6,335 nucleotides of DNA from Bacteroidetes bacterium UBA7368 (GCA_002469915.1 DKOG01000272.1:1-6335); one strand, 5' to 3'; positions 1-6,335 are shown, counted from the stretch's first letter. Notes: a model not told the origin generated them from the sequence alone. Numbers and translations: made by a program.

Positions 1-47
1 CGGCAGGAAAGGTCACTCTCGAAATTCTGGACATCTCTCGCGGTTGA
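1..47 (+). CDS. 3' end of an unidentified upstream gene
   Basis: Reading from base 3, an open frame gives the last 14 residues AGKVTLEILDISRG followed by TGA at 45-47. The alternation of hydrophobic and charged residues (VTLEILDI) looks like a closing beta strand. The stop lies 3 bp before the ATG of the threonine aldolase gene, a spacing typical of co-transcribed genes. Another frame is also open across this stretch (it reaches a TGA at 52-54), so the choice rests on the spacing and on the protein-like composition only. Too little is present to name a family. Confidence 0.4.
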   Translation, partial: AGKVTLEILDISRG

Positions 48-50
48 TCC

Positions 51-1079
51 ATGAAATCTATCGACCTTCGAAGCGATACAGTTACCAAACCTAGTAAGGG
101 TATGCTTGCTGCCATGAGTGCAGCTGAAGTAGGCGATGACGTTTTTGGTGAGGACCCAACGGTTAATAGGCTACAGAACGAAGTTGCCGATCTACTGGGT
201 AAAGAATCTGCTGTATTTGTGCCATCTGGTACCATGAGCAATCAGATTGCCGTTCGCATTCACACCTCCCCGGGAGAGGAAGCGATCGCAGAATCCGGGT
301 GCCATATTCGCAATTATGAATCTGGAGCGGCCGCCGCACTGTCGGGCGTATCCATTTGCTCGGTAGACGGAAAGCGTGGCATTCTTGCGGCCGAACAGGT
401 CGCCTCTCATATCCGAAAAGGGTACGAGTGGGAGCCCCGCCCTCGTTTGGTTTGTCTAGAGAATACTCACAACAAGGCTGGTGGCACCGTTTATCCGTTG
501 GAAACGATCCAAGAGATCGGACACGTCGCGCGCGAAAACCATCTGGCCTTCCACCTTGATGGTGCGAGGCTTTGGAATGCTACAGCCGCAACCGGAATCT
601 CTGAAAAGGACTACGCAGCACCCTTCGATACGATAAGCGTATGCTTGTCAAAAGGCCTTGGTACGCCAATAGGTTCAGTTCTAGTAGGATCTAGCGATCA
701 CATGCTTCAGGCCAGGCGCATCCGAAAAATGTTAGGTGGTGGCATGCGACAAGTGGGCATTCTAGCCGCTGCTGGCCTATATGCGCTAGAACATCATCGC
801 GGTGAACTCGCTCAGGACCACGAAAAAGCATCTGTATTAGCCTCGGGCTTAGCAGCCTTTTCTTGTGTGACCCTAGACCCCGATGACGTAGAAACTAATA
901 TTATCATGTTCGACATCAATGATGGGCGCGATGCACTTACCATCATCAGCGAACTATCGAATGCTGGCGTTCGCATGGTGGCATTTGGTCCAAAAACAAT
1001 TCGAGTAACTACGCATCGAGATATCTCAAGTGAAGATATTGACCTAGCACTTGAACGAGCATTTACCGTCTTGAATTAA
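51..1079 (+). CDS. ltaE: Low-specificity L-threonine aldolase (PLP-dependent)
   Basis: A cytoplasmic fold-type I PLP enzyme that cleaves L-threonine or L-allo-threonine to glycine and acetaldehyde; the family also acts on other beta-hydroxy amino acids. The 342-residue product has the usual family length and is complete. It opens with the family signature IDLRSDTVTKP (residues 4-14) and has the GDDVFGEDPTV block (28-38). PSGTMSNQ (58-65) lies where the PLP phosphate is held, and His85 sits at the usual ring-stacking site. HLDGAR (168-173) supplies the Asp170/Arg173 pair, Lys201 in CLSKGLGTPIGS is the expected Schiff-base lysine, and Arg318 in TIRVTTHRD is the likely substrate-carboxylate arginine. 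The ATG start is fixed by this N-terminal signature; there is no clear Shine-Dalgarno, and the upstream gene stops 3 bp earlier, suggesting translational coupling. It converges with the nagB-like gene, leaving only 2 bp between stops. The function call is secure; stereospecificity cannot be read from the sequence. Confidence 0.95.
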   Translation: MKSIDLRSDTVTKPSKGMLAAMSAAEVGDDVFGEDPTVNRLQNEVADLLGKESAVFVPSGTMSNQIAVRIHTSPGEEAIAESGCHIRNYESGAAAALSGVSICSVDGKRGILAAEQVASHIRKGYEWEPRPRLVCLENTHNKAGGTVYPLETIQEIGHVARENHLAFHLDGARLWNATAATGISEKDYAAPFDTISVCLSKGLGTPIGSVLVGSSDHMLQARRIRKMLGGGMRQVGILAAAGLYALEHHRGELAQDHEKASVLASGLAAFSCVTLDPDDVETNIIMFDINDGRDALTIISELSNAGVRMVAFGPKTIRVTTHRDISSEDIDLALERAFTVLN

Positions 1080-1081
1080 GC

Positions 1082-2998
1082 CTAGAGTCCTTTTCCACAG
1101 ACGTACGCTTCGGCCGCATGGAATTCTGGAAGGCCCAAAGAATTCAATCGTACTGCCGTATCCATATTCCTATCTCGTGCTCGTTCCCAAAACTCACGAT
1201 GATCATACGCGCCAGGATACATAGCTCGGTCCTTCTGGCTCTCATGTTTGAAGATGGCTTCGATTTTTCGATCTAAGTCAGAAATTGACATCGGAAGAAA
1301 AACGTCTGCGACATCAATTTCCCATTCTTGCCACGCTCCTCGATATAACCAGACCATTGGATGATCATCTGTATTAGGGTGACGCTCTTTAAAACGCTCC
1401 AGTGCCTTTTGAATGGCCGAATAACACATTCGGTGCGTGCCATGGGGATCAGAGAGATCTCCTGCTACAAAAATGTGATCTGGCATATTGTCCTCGAGCA
1501 TACTCAAGACCAGTTCCACGTCTGCATCCCCAATGGGTTGTTTACGAACTGTGCCTGTTTTGTAAAAAGGCATATCCATGAACCGAGCATGAGAGCTGTT
1601 CAATCCCATTACCTCTATACCGGCAATCGCTTCAGAGTATCTGATGTACGCTTTGACCTGCTGAACCTCATCGGAATCAACTTCCCCGGGCGACTTCTCA
1701 GACATGGTGCAACCCATTCCATTGAGCTGCTTCTGCAGAACATCATCCGATTTGCCTGCTCCAAACATATCACCGGCCATCTGCATAAAACGCAAATACC
1801 GCCGCACATCTGAATCAAACACCGCAACAGAACCGTTTGTCATGTACGAAACGATGACGTCGTTATCGTTCGCGACGAGGCTATTTAGCATACCCCCCAT
1901 AGAAATCACATCATCATCTGGATGCGGGCTGAACAGCACCACTTTCTGCTTGGATGGAAGATCTTCCAGGTAGCTAATCCGACGTCGAAGATTTTCAAAA
2001 ACAAACTTACAAAGCTGATCCGTATCAGAATGTAGATAGGCAAGACCATGCAAGTGATGACGATGGAAATCAGCCTCCTCTAGCTTCAAGATGGCCTTCC
2101 CAACCTTTTCAGCTAACCAGATAACGGCCCGTATGGACAGATCTTCGGTCCACTCTACCGGACCAACAACCCACGGTGTTTTAATGCGAGTTAACTCTCC
2201 TGCCGATGCTGCATCCAAATAGATGGTGGCATCTCGATGATCCTGAAGAAACGAGGCAGAAACTTCATTGGATGGCTCATCCTCGACGGCTACTTTGATG
2301 ATGGGTGCCTTGTGCTCACCCGTACTCATCAGAATGACCTCCCGTGCATCCAAAATCGTCCCTACACCCATCGTGACCGCTTCACGAGGTACGTTTTCAT
2401 CCCCAAAGAAGTCACTAGCTGCATCCTTCCGAGTAATTTCGTCCAGAATAATCAAGCGAGTCCGGGTACTTGAGTCGGATCCTGGTTCGTTAAATCCAAT
2501 ATGCCCGCTTCGACCAATACCTAATAGAATTAGGTCAATTCCACCTACTTTTTGAATGCTCTGCTCATACCGGTAGCAATAATCGTCGATTTGTGAGCGG
2601 TCAATATTTCCCGGAGGGATGTGGATGTTTGCCTTTGGAATGTTGACATGATCGAAAAAATTCTCATGCATAAAGCGATGATAGCTTTGGAGGCTATCTG
2701 GTTGCATGGGATAGTATTCATCCAAGTTGAACGTAATGACGTTCGAAAAATCGAGGCCCTCGTTCTGATGCATCTTGATCAAATGTTGATACACACCAAT
2801 AGGCGTCGATCCGGTTGGAAGGCCCAAAACAACATCCCGACCAGCTGCTTTTCGTTCCTCTATGAGAGTGGCTATATGCCGAGCAACCTGATACGATAAG
2901 TGGGACGGTTTTTCAAAAATAAGAACGGGAATCCGTTCGAATTGGGAGCCATGCGTGGCACTACCTTGGTAAGAGCTGGCTTCGGAGACTGAAGGCAT
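1082..2998 (-). CDS. nagB: Glucosamine-6-phosphate deaminase fused to LmbE/PIG-L-type de-N-acetylase domain
   Basis: A two-domain cytoplasmic protein of 638 residues; a stand-alone NagB is about 260-270. Residues ~22-300 are NagB-like (glucosamine-6-P to fructose-6-P plus ammonia): GLPTGSTPIGVY (59-70) for phosphate binding, FNLDEYYP (90-97) with the presumed base Asp93, and GIGRSGHIGFNEP (160-172) with His166 and Glu171. The Asp that precedes this His in E. coli NagB (Asp141, motif DGH) is Ser164 here; as I recall, the fused Bacteroidota forms carry Ser/Thr there. Residues ~350-600 are LmbE/PIG-L-like: SPHPDDD (357-363) and DPHGTHR (517-523) provide the His/Asp/His zinc set and a general-base Asp. 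A dual deacetylase-deaminase acting on N-acetylated amino sugar phosphates is a reasonable inference, not shown. Start: the frame opens after a stop at 3026-3028. A TTG at 3017-3019 would add 7 residues, but I chose the first ATG (2996-2998); neither has a clear Shine-Dalgarno. It is divergent from nifJ. Confidence 0.9.
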   Translation of the reverse strand: MPSVSEASSYQGSATHGSQFERIPVLIFEKPSHLSYQVARHIATLIEERKAAGRDVVLGLPTGSTPIGVYQHLIKMHQNEGLDFSNVITFNLDEYYPMQPDSLQSYHRFMHENFFDHVNIPKANIHIPPGNIDRSQIDDYCYRYEQSIQKVGGIDLILLGIGRSGHIGFNEPGSDSSTRTRLIILDEITRKDAASDFFGDENVPREAVTMGVGTILDAREVILMSTGEHKAPIIKVAVEDEPSNEVSASFLQDHRDATIYLDAASAGELTRIKTPWVVGPVEWTEDLSIRAVIWLAEKVGKAILKLEEADFHRHHLHGLAYLHSDTDQLCKFVFENLRRRISYLEDLPSKQKVVLFSPHPDDDVISMGGMLNSLVANDNDVIVSYMTNGSVAVFDSDVRRYLRFMQMAGDMFGAGKSDDVLQKQLNGMGCTMSEKSPGEVDSDEVQQVKAYIRYSEAIAGIEVMGLNSSHARFMDMPFYKTGTVRKQPIGDADVELVLSMLEDNMPDHIFVAGDLSDPHGTHRMCYSAIQKALERFKERHPNTDDHPMVWLYRGAWQEWEIDVADVFLPMSISDLDRKIEAIFKHESQKDRAMYPGAYDHREFWERARDRNMDTAVRLNSLGLPEFHAAEAYVCGKGL

Positions 2999-3030
2999 TG
3001 GATATTTGGTGCGTTGCAATTCGAGTTAAA

Positions 3031-3043
3031 TCGTAAAGTACGA
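3031..3043. repeat. 13-bp inverted repeat upstream of nagB start
   Basis: TCGTA AAG TACGA is a perfect 5-bp inverted repeat around a 3-bp centre, lying 33-45 bp upstream of the chosen nagB ATG on the minus strand. The position would suit an operator or promoter-proximal regulator site. A 5-bp arm can arise by chance, so this is a candidate only. Confidence 0.25.
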
Positions 3044-3110
3044 AAGGGCCTAACTATTTGGAGAATTAATTGTAAGGTGGGGTTTTTATTGCTTTTACAC
3101 CCGTTAAGAC

Positions 3111-3143
3111 GTGTAGGGTGATCACCTACGGCTTCACCTACAC
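3111..3143. repeat. Compound inverted/direct repeat, operator-like
   Basis: GTGTAGGGTGA (3111-3121) is complementary, with one bulged G, to TCACCTACAC (3134-3143). The same left arm is also complementary to the immediately adjacent TCACCTAC (3122-3129), so TCACCTAC occurs twice at a 12-bp step, both copies opposing one GTAGGGTGA. The DNA could therefore fold into two alternative hairpins or present two regulator half-sites. It sits about 105-138 bp upstream of the nifJ ATG and about 113-145 bp upstream of the nagB ATG. The symmetry is seen directly; a regulatory role is inferred from position. Confidence 0.4.
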
Positions 3144-3164
3144 TTCTCCCACATTTCACTCCAC

Positions 3165-3190
3165 CCCACGCCCTCACAAAACGACGTGGG
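3165..3190. repeat. Short hairpin-forming repeat in the nifJ leader
   Basis: CCCACG (3165-3170) pairs perfectly with CGTGGG (3185-3190) around a 14-nt loop, ending 58 bp before the nifJ start. If transcribed it would make a modest leader hairpin. No T-tract follows, so it is not a terminator. The significance is uncertain. Confidence 0.2.
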
Positions 3191-3236
3191 AAAGCGATTT
3201 ATTTCAACGAAGGTTTTTGATGCACCCGAACACTTG

Positions 3237-3242
3237 AAGGAG
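3237..3242 (+). promoter_or_regulatory. Ribosome binding site deciding the nifJ start
   Basis: AAGGAG lies 6 bases before the ATG at 3249, an ideal Shine-Dalgarno spacing. It is the only strong one in the window and selects 3249 over the GTG at 3186. The start is supported by residue numbering: from this ATG, Thr31, Glu64 and Arg114 fall at exactly the positions I recall for the active-site residues of Desulfovibrio africanus PFOR. Confidence 0.8.
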
Positions 3243-3248
3243 ACTCCC

Positions 3249-4562
3249 ATGAAGGGAAAACTTGCAACAATGGACGGCAACCAAGCTGCTGCTCACATTG
3301 CCTACCGTACGAACGAAGTTGTCGCCATCTACCCCATCACTCCCGCATCGACTATGGGTGAATTTTCAGATCTCTGGAGTGCACAAAAGGCGAAAAACAT
3401 TTGGGGCACCGTTCCCCGCGTCATCGAAATGCAGGCTGAAGGGGGCGCCGCCGGGACGGTACACGGAGCACTACAATCCGGATCACTGACTACGACGTTT
3501 ACGGCTAGTCAAGGTTTATTGTTGATGATCCCGAATATGTACAAAATCGCAGGAGAGCTTACTCCAACGGTTTTCCATATTGCGGCTCGTAGCCTCGCCG
3601 CTCAAGGCCTATCCATTTTTGGCGACCACTCCGATGTCATGGCTGCCTGGGCCACGGGCTGGTCCATGCTTTTTTCTAATTCGGTTAAGGAAGCGATGGA
3701 CCTAGCCTTGATCTCTCACGCCGCCACGTTGGGTTCCAGAATACCCTTCATGCACATATTTGATGGTTTTCGCACATCGCATGAATTGAAAAAGATTGAA
3801 CTCGTTGATGACGCCACCATCCGTGAAATGATACAGATAAAGTGGGTCATGGAGCACCATGCCAGAGGACTGACACCGGGCAATCCATTTATCCGAGGCA
3901 CGGCTCAAAATCCAGACGTGTATTTTCCAGCCCGCGAGTCATCCAATTCATTTTACAATGAGACCCCAGGATTAGTCCAAGACCAAATGGACAAGTTCGG
4001 TGAGCTCACCGGTCGGCAGTACCGACTTTTTGACTACGTGGGCCATCCAGAAGCCGAGAGCGTGGTCATTTTGATGGGCTCTGGAGCCGAAACGGTCGAA
4101 GAGACCGTCAATTGGATGGTCGCTCGAGGCGAAAAAGTCGGAGCAATTAAAGTCCGCTTATTCCGTCCATTTTCCGTTGATCATTTGATGTCGGCCGTTC
4201 CAACAACAGTAAAGGCGATCGGTGTATTGGATCGCACAAAAGAACCTGGATCTGTTGGGGAGCCTCTCTATCAGGATGTAGTAACTGGGTTTGCTGAAAA
4301 CGCGTTAACGCGCCCCATGCCTAAAATCATTGGGGGACGATACGGTCTTTCGTCCAAAGAATTTACTCCTCCCATGGTTAGGGCCATTTTTGATGAGCTC
4401 ACCGCTGAAAAATCGAAAAATCACTTTACGATCGGCATCAACGACGACGTAACCCACAGTAGCTTAACCTACGACCCCTCCTTCTCTACTGAGTCTGATA
4501 GCGTCACACGGGCGGTATTTTGGGGCCTCGGTTCACCCGAGCAGGGGCTTCTGAGTTATTGA
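3249..4562 (+). pseudogene. nifJ: Pyruvate:ferredoxin/flavodoxin oxidoreductase, truncated to its N-terminal third
   Basis: Intact family members (~1,170-1,200 residues) oxidise pyruvate and CoA to acetyl-CoA and CO2, passing electrons to ferredoxin or flavodoxin. Only 437 codons are open here. Domain I is complete: YPITPASTMGE (28-38) with Thr31, EMQAEGGAAGTVHG (60-73) with Glu64, Arg114, FGDHSDVMA (124-132) and HIFDGFRTSHE (169-179). Domain II follows (~255-410), including VRLFRPF (302-308) and LDRTKEPGSVGEPLYQDV (327-344). Family similarity runs through NHFTIGINDDVTHSSL and RAVFWGLGS (421-429). Then, where a glycine-rich GTVGANK-like block is expected, it turns into PEQGLLSY and stops at 4560-4562. 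Missing are the rest of the CoA-interacting domain III, the ferredoxin-like Fe-S domain and the TPP-binding C-terminal domain, so pyruvate oxidation is impossible. The retained part has no other lesion, implying a recent break or an assembly join. The last ~8 codons are out-of-frame read-through into the DHOD-like remnant. Confidence 0.85.
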
Positions 4563-4759
4563 AAAATGGTCTGGTTCGCATCCAAGACATTCGCGAAGCG
4601 ATGAATCAGTAGTTGGACGAACATGAGTATGAGTCGGTTGAGCAATTGCAAGGCAGCATGAGTCAACTTCACGTGGGAGACGCTGTCGCGTTTGAGCGGG
4701 CCAATTACATGAAAGTCCTGAAGTCTTGGAGAGATGATCCTACGGGCGTCATTTTGTAA
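4538..4759 (+). pseudogene. C-terminal remnant of a dihydroorotate-dehydrogenase-like protein
   Basis: In the frame that is -1 relative to nifJ, the DNA encodes about 70 residues ending at TAA 4757-4759. They include [30 protein letters not shown] and [14 protein letters not shown], which I recognise as the C-terminal tail of the 'dihydroorotate dehydrogenase-like protein' (~330 residues) often encoded next to nifJ in cyanobacteria and Bacteroidota. The catalytic FMN-barrel portion, roughly the first 260 residues, is absent. An in-frame TAG at 4610-4612 lies between MNQ and LDEHEYES, where relatives usually have Trp (TGG to TAG is one base change). No start codon or ribosome site precedes it; its first bases overlap the frame-shifted end of truncated nifJ. 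The family call is from recognition of the tail motif. The role of this paralogue is unclear, and it need not make orotate. Confidence 0.75.
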
Positions 4760-4795
4760 AAATGTTGGATTTGGCGCGTTTCGAAACGTACTTTT

Positions 4796-4838
4796 GAGGG
4801 CCCGCAGCACACGGCTGCGCGGCCTCTCCACTTTCTTT
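4796..4838 (+). terminator. Probable Rho-independent terminator after the nifJ/DHOD-like unit
   Basis: A strong GC-rich hairpin starts 37 bp after the DHOD-like stop codon. CGCAGC (4803-4808) and GCTGCG (4814-4819) pair perfectly around the 5-nt loop ACACG. The stem is extended by GAGGGCC (4796-4802) against GGCCTC (4821-4826) with small bulges. It is followed by TCCACTTTCTTT, an interrupted T-rich tract. Its position before the ggt start would insulate the two units, though the tail is not a clean T run. Confidence 0.6.
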
Positions 4839-4845
4839 AGCGCAC

Positions 4846-6335
4846 ATGTCCTTACTTCGCCGATCAATCCCCGCATTGCTACTCATCGTATGTGTAGCCG
4901 TCCATCCTGTCGCTGCTCAACAAGGAAGACAGCCCGTACCTGCCGAAAATGGGATGGTCGTTTCCACTCAATACGTCGCCTCAGAAGTGGGACGAGATAT
5001 TCTTAAGCAAGGCGGAAATGCTATTGATGCAGCCGTAGCGACCGCCTTTGCACTCGCAGTTGTTCACCCTGCAGCTGGAAATATTGGTGGCGGGGGCTTT
5101 CTCGTCTACCACGGTGCTGATGGAGAGACGACTGCTTTCAACTTTCGCGAGAAAGCCCCCGCAGCAGCCTTTGAAACTATGTTTCTGGATGAAGAAGGCA
5201 ATTTGGATGAAACCAAGCATCACCGCGCACTAACATCGACGGGCGTTCCCGGAACGGTTGCAGGACTCGCGCTTGCCCATGAGCGCTTTGGATCGCTACC
5301 ATGGAGCGACCTCCTGCAACCTGCTGTACGCCTTGCCGAAAATGGCTTCCCGTTCACGTGGAACCTGAAGAGCGTCCAAGAGCGGTTCCGCTCGATGGCC
5401 GAGGACAACCCGATCTATCAATCAACGGCGGATGCCTTTCTCAAGAATGGAACAGAAACGCATGAACCAGGAGAGCTTCTGGTTCAGGGAGACCTCGCTG
5501 AGACGCTAAAACGAATTCGTGATCACGGAAGAGACGGATTCTATAAAGGAGAAACAGCGCGTTTGATCGCCGAATTCATGAGTACGTGGGGCGGCTTAAT
5601 AACGGAGGCTGATCTTGCGGCGTACGAAGCTGATGAACAAGCCCCTATTCACGGTACCTATCGTGGGTATGACATTTACTCCATGAGTCCCCCCTCCTCT
5701 GGCGGTATTGCCATCGTCACGATGTTGAACATATTAGAGGCGTACGACTTGGCTTCACTCGGCCATAATTCAGCCAACTATTTACACCTGCTAACCGAGG
5801 CCATGCGTCGAGCATTTGCCGATCGAGCCCAATACGTTGGCGATCCCAAGTTCAACCCCGATTTGCCAGTAGATTGGTTAATATCAAAAGAACACGCCGC
5901 TGATCTGAGATCGACTATCAATCCCTACAAAGCCTCTGCAAGCGATGAAAACGCGTTTAATGCTCTGCAGCCCTATGAAAGCGAAGAAACGACCCACTTT
6001 TCGGTGGTTGATGCCGATGGAAATACCGTTTCCCTGACCTATACCCTCGAATTCGGATACGGAAATTCAATTGTCGTAGAAGGAGCTGGGTTTCTGTTGA
6101 ACAACGAAATGGGCGATTTCAACCCAATGCCTGGCGTGACAGACCGCGATGGCCATATTGGTACGAAACCTAATCTTGTGGAACCCGGAAAACGCATGAT
6201 CTCCTCCATGACGCCTACCATCGTTGCCAAGGATGGTCGCCCTGTGATGGCCATTGGTAGCCCGGGAGGACGCACGATCATCAACACATCGTTGCAAGTA
6301 GTGCTGAATGTGATTGATCATAACATGAATATTGC
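4846..6335 (+). CDS. ggt: Gamma-glutamyltranspeptidase precursor, C-terminus beyond window
   Basis: An Ntn-hydrolase that hydrolyses or transfers the gamma-glutamyl group of glutathione and related peptides, normally self-cleaving into large and small subunits in the periplasm. The frame is open to the window edge (496 codons; ~570-580 expected). MSLLRRSIPALLLIVCVAV.. with VAA|QQ around residue 24 is a Sec signal peptide and supports the ATG at 4846, which lacks a Shine-Dalgarno. Family landmarks: GNAIDAAVATAFAL, GNIGGGGF, NFREKAP with Arg101 (E. coli Arg114), Thr382 in ETTHFSVVD (processing site and nucleophile, E. coli Thr391), Thr400, Asp424 (E. coli Asp433), Ser453-Ser454, and GSPGG 471-475 (oxyanion hole). 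Alignment by eye to E. coli shows the lid-loop segment (~424-450) at full length, unlike the lid-less Bacillus type. Position 402 is Glu where E. coli has Asn411, a change I recall in a broad bacterial subgroup. It is probably its own transcription unit, after the hairpin at 4796-4838. Confidence 0.95.
   Translation, partial: MSLLRRSIPALLLIVCVAVHPVAAQQGRQPVPAENGMVVSTQYVASEVGRDILKQGGNAIDAAVATAFALAVVHPAAGNIGGGGFLVYHGADGETTAFNFREKAPAAAFETMFLDEEGNLDETKHHRALTSTGVPGTVAGLALAHERFGSLPWSDLLQPAVRLAENGFPFTWNLKSVQERFRSMAEDNPIYQSTADAFLKNGTETHEPGELLVQGDLAETLKRIRDHGRDGFYKGETARLIAEFMSTWGGLITEADLAAYEADEQAPIHGTYRGYDIYSMSPPSSGGIAIVTMLNILEAYDLASLGHNSANYLHLLTEAMRRAFADRAQYVGDPKFNPDLPVDWLISKEHAADLRSTINPYKASASDENAFNALQPYESEETTHFSVVDADGNTVSLTYTLEFGYGNSIVVEGAGFLLNNEMGDFNPMPGVTDRDGHIGTKPNLVEPGKRMISSMTPTIVAKDGRPVMAIGSPGGRTIINTSLQVVLNVIDHNMNI

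Larger units (their letters stand above)
2999..3248. promoter_or_regulatory. Divergent intergenic region between nagB fusion gene and nifJ
   Basis: This 250-bp gap separates two genes transcribed away from each other, so both promoters must lie here or close by. It is richer in A/T at 3020-3100 and pyrimidine-rich (many CAC/CCC runs) at 3121-3180. I could not identify a convincing sigma-70 or Bacteroidota-type (TTG / TAnnTTTG) promoter on either strand. It contains three small symmetric elements, listed separately: 3031-3043, 3111-3143 and 3165-3190. An in-frame ATG-less extension of nifJ (GTG at 3186) also reads into it, but the nifJ start is better placed at 3249. Confidence 0.6.

Noticed and set aside
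1121..1145. Perfect 7-bp inverted repeat GAATTCT / AGAATTC with 11-nt loop, possible terminator near the convergent junction
   Set aside because: AT-rich weak stem, no T-tract, and it lies within the conserved C-terminal coding part of nagB; probably chance.
1361..1813. Long + strand open frame opposite nagB, and similar frames opposite nagB, ltaE, nifJ and ggt
   Set aside because: They lie entirely inside well-identified genes, show no family motifs and have no independent start signals; shadows of the true coding strand.
2999..3019. nagB start at TTG 3017-3019
   Set aside because: It is the furthest possible start in the frame but not an ATG and has no ribosome site; the ATG at 2996-2998 is preferred. 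The 7-residue difference cannot be settled from sequence alone.
3070..3099. TTGTAA ... TTTACA as a sigma-70-like promoter for nifJ
   Set aside because: Both boxes match poorly and the element is about 150 bp from the start codon; not enough to call a promoter.
3186..3248. Longer nifJ starting at GTG 3186
   Set aside because: The 21 extra residues do not resemble the NifJ N-terminus, and AAGGAG sits at ideal distance from the ATG at 3249; active-site numbering also fits 3249.
4556..4876. Minus-strand 106-codon frame across the DHOD-like remnant and terminator
   Set aside because: It spans a recognised coding remnant, a hairpin and the ggt start, with no protein-like motifs; it is the antisense of those features.
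4891..4893. Cys16 of the GGT signal peptide as a lipoprotein (lipobox) cysteine
   Set aside because: The preceding residues are I-V-C, lacking the Gly/Ala/Ser expected just before Cys, and it lies mid-hydrophobic core; a signal peptidase I site at VAA|QQ is better.

Overview
The window reads as a chromosomal segment from a Bacteroidota-like bacterium, possibly the Rhodothermia/Balneolia side. This rests on three points. The 638-residue NagB + LmbE/PIG-L fusion is a form I associate with Bacteroidota. A nifJ gene is followed by a dihydroorotate-dehydrogenase-like gene. Shine-Dalgarno sequences are mostly absent (nifJ is the exception), with base composition near 50% GC by eye. The placement is inference; no rRNA or marker gene is present.

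Layout. At 1-47 is the 3' tail of an unidentified + strand gene. A complete PLP-dependent low-specificity threonine aldolase follows after 3 bp (51-1079, +). It converges, with a 2-bp gap, on a large minus-strand gene (1082-2998) encoding a glucosamine-6-phosphate deaminase domain fused to a LmbE/PIG-L zinc de-N-acetylase domain. A 250-bp divergent intergenic region (2999-3248) holds short inverted and direct repeats of operator type. Rightward from it runs nifJ (pyruvate:ferredoxin/flavodoxin oxidoreductase) with a good ribosome binding site, but only its first ~429 codons survive. At about 4536-4549 the sequence jumps, out of frame, into the last ~70 codons of a dihydroorotate-dehydrogenase-like protein, and that tail also carries an in-frame TAG where a Trp codon is expected. 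A strong hairpin with a T-rich tail (4796-4838) ends this unit. The window closes with a secreted gamma-glutamyltranspeptidase (4846 to the end, +, C-terminus cut off by the window edge).

Functionally these are metabolic genes: threonine/glycine interconversion, amino-sugar catabolism, anaerobic-type pyruvate oxidation (now broken), and periplasmic glutathione/gamma-glutamyl peptide breakdown. They do not form one obvious pathway. The most notable feature is the nifJ/DHOD-like deletion scar: about 3 kb of coding sequence appears to be missing, so the PFOR here cannot work. It is either a true gene-loss event or an assembly join; the additional nonsense codon in the tail argues mildly for real decay. 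I see no mobile element, CRISPR array, tRNA, rRNA or convincing new defence or biosynthetic system.
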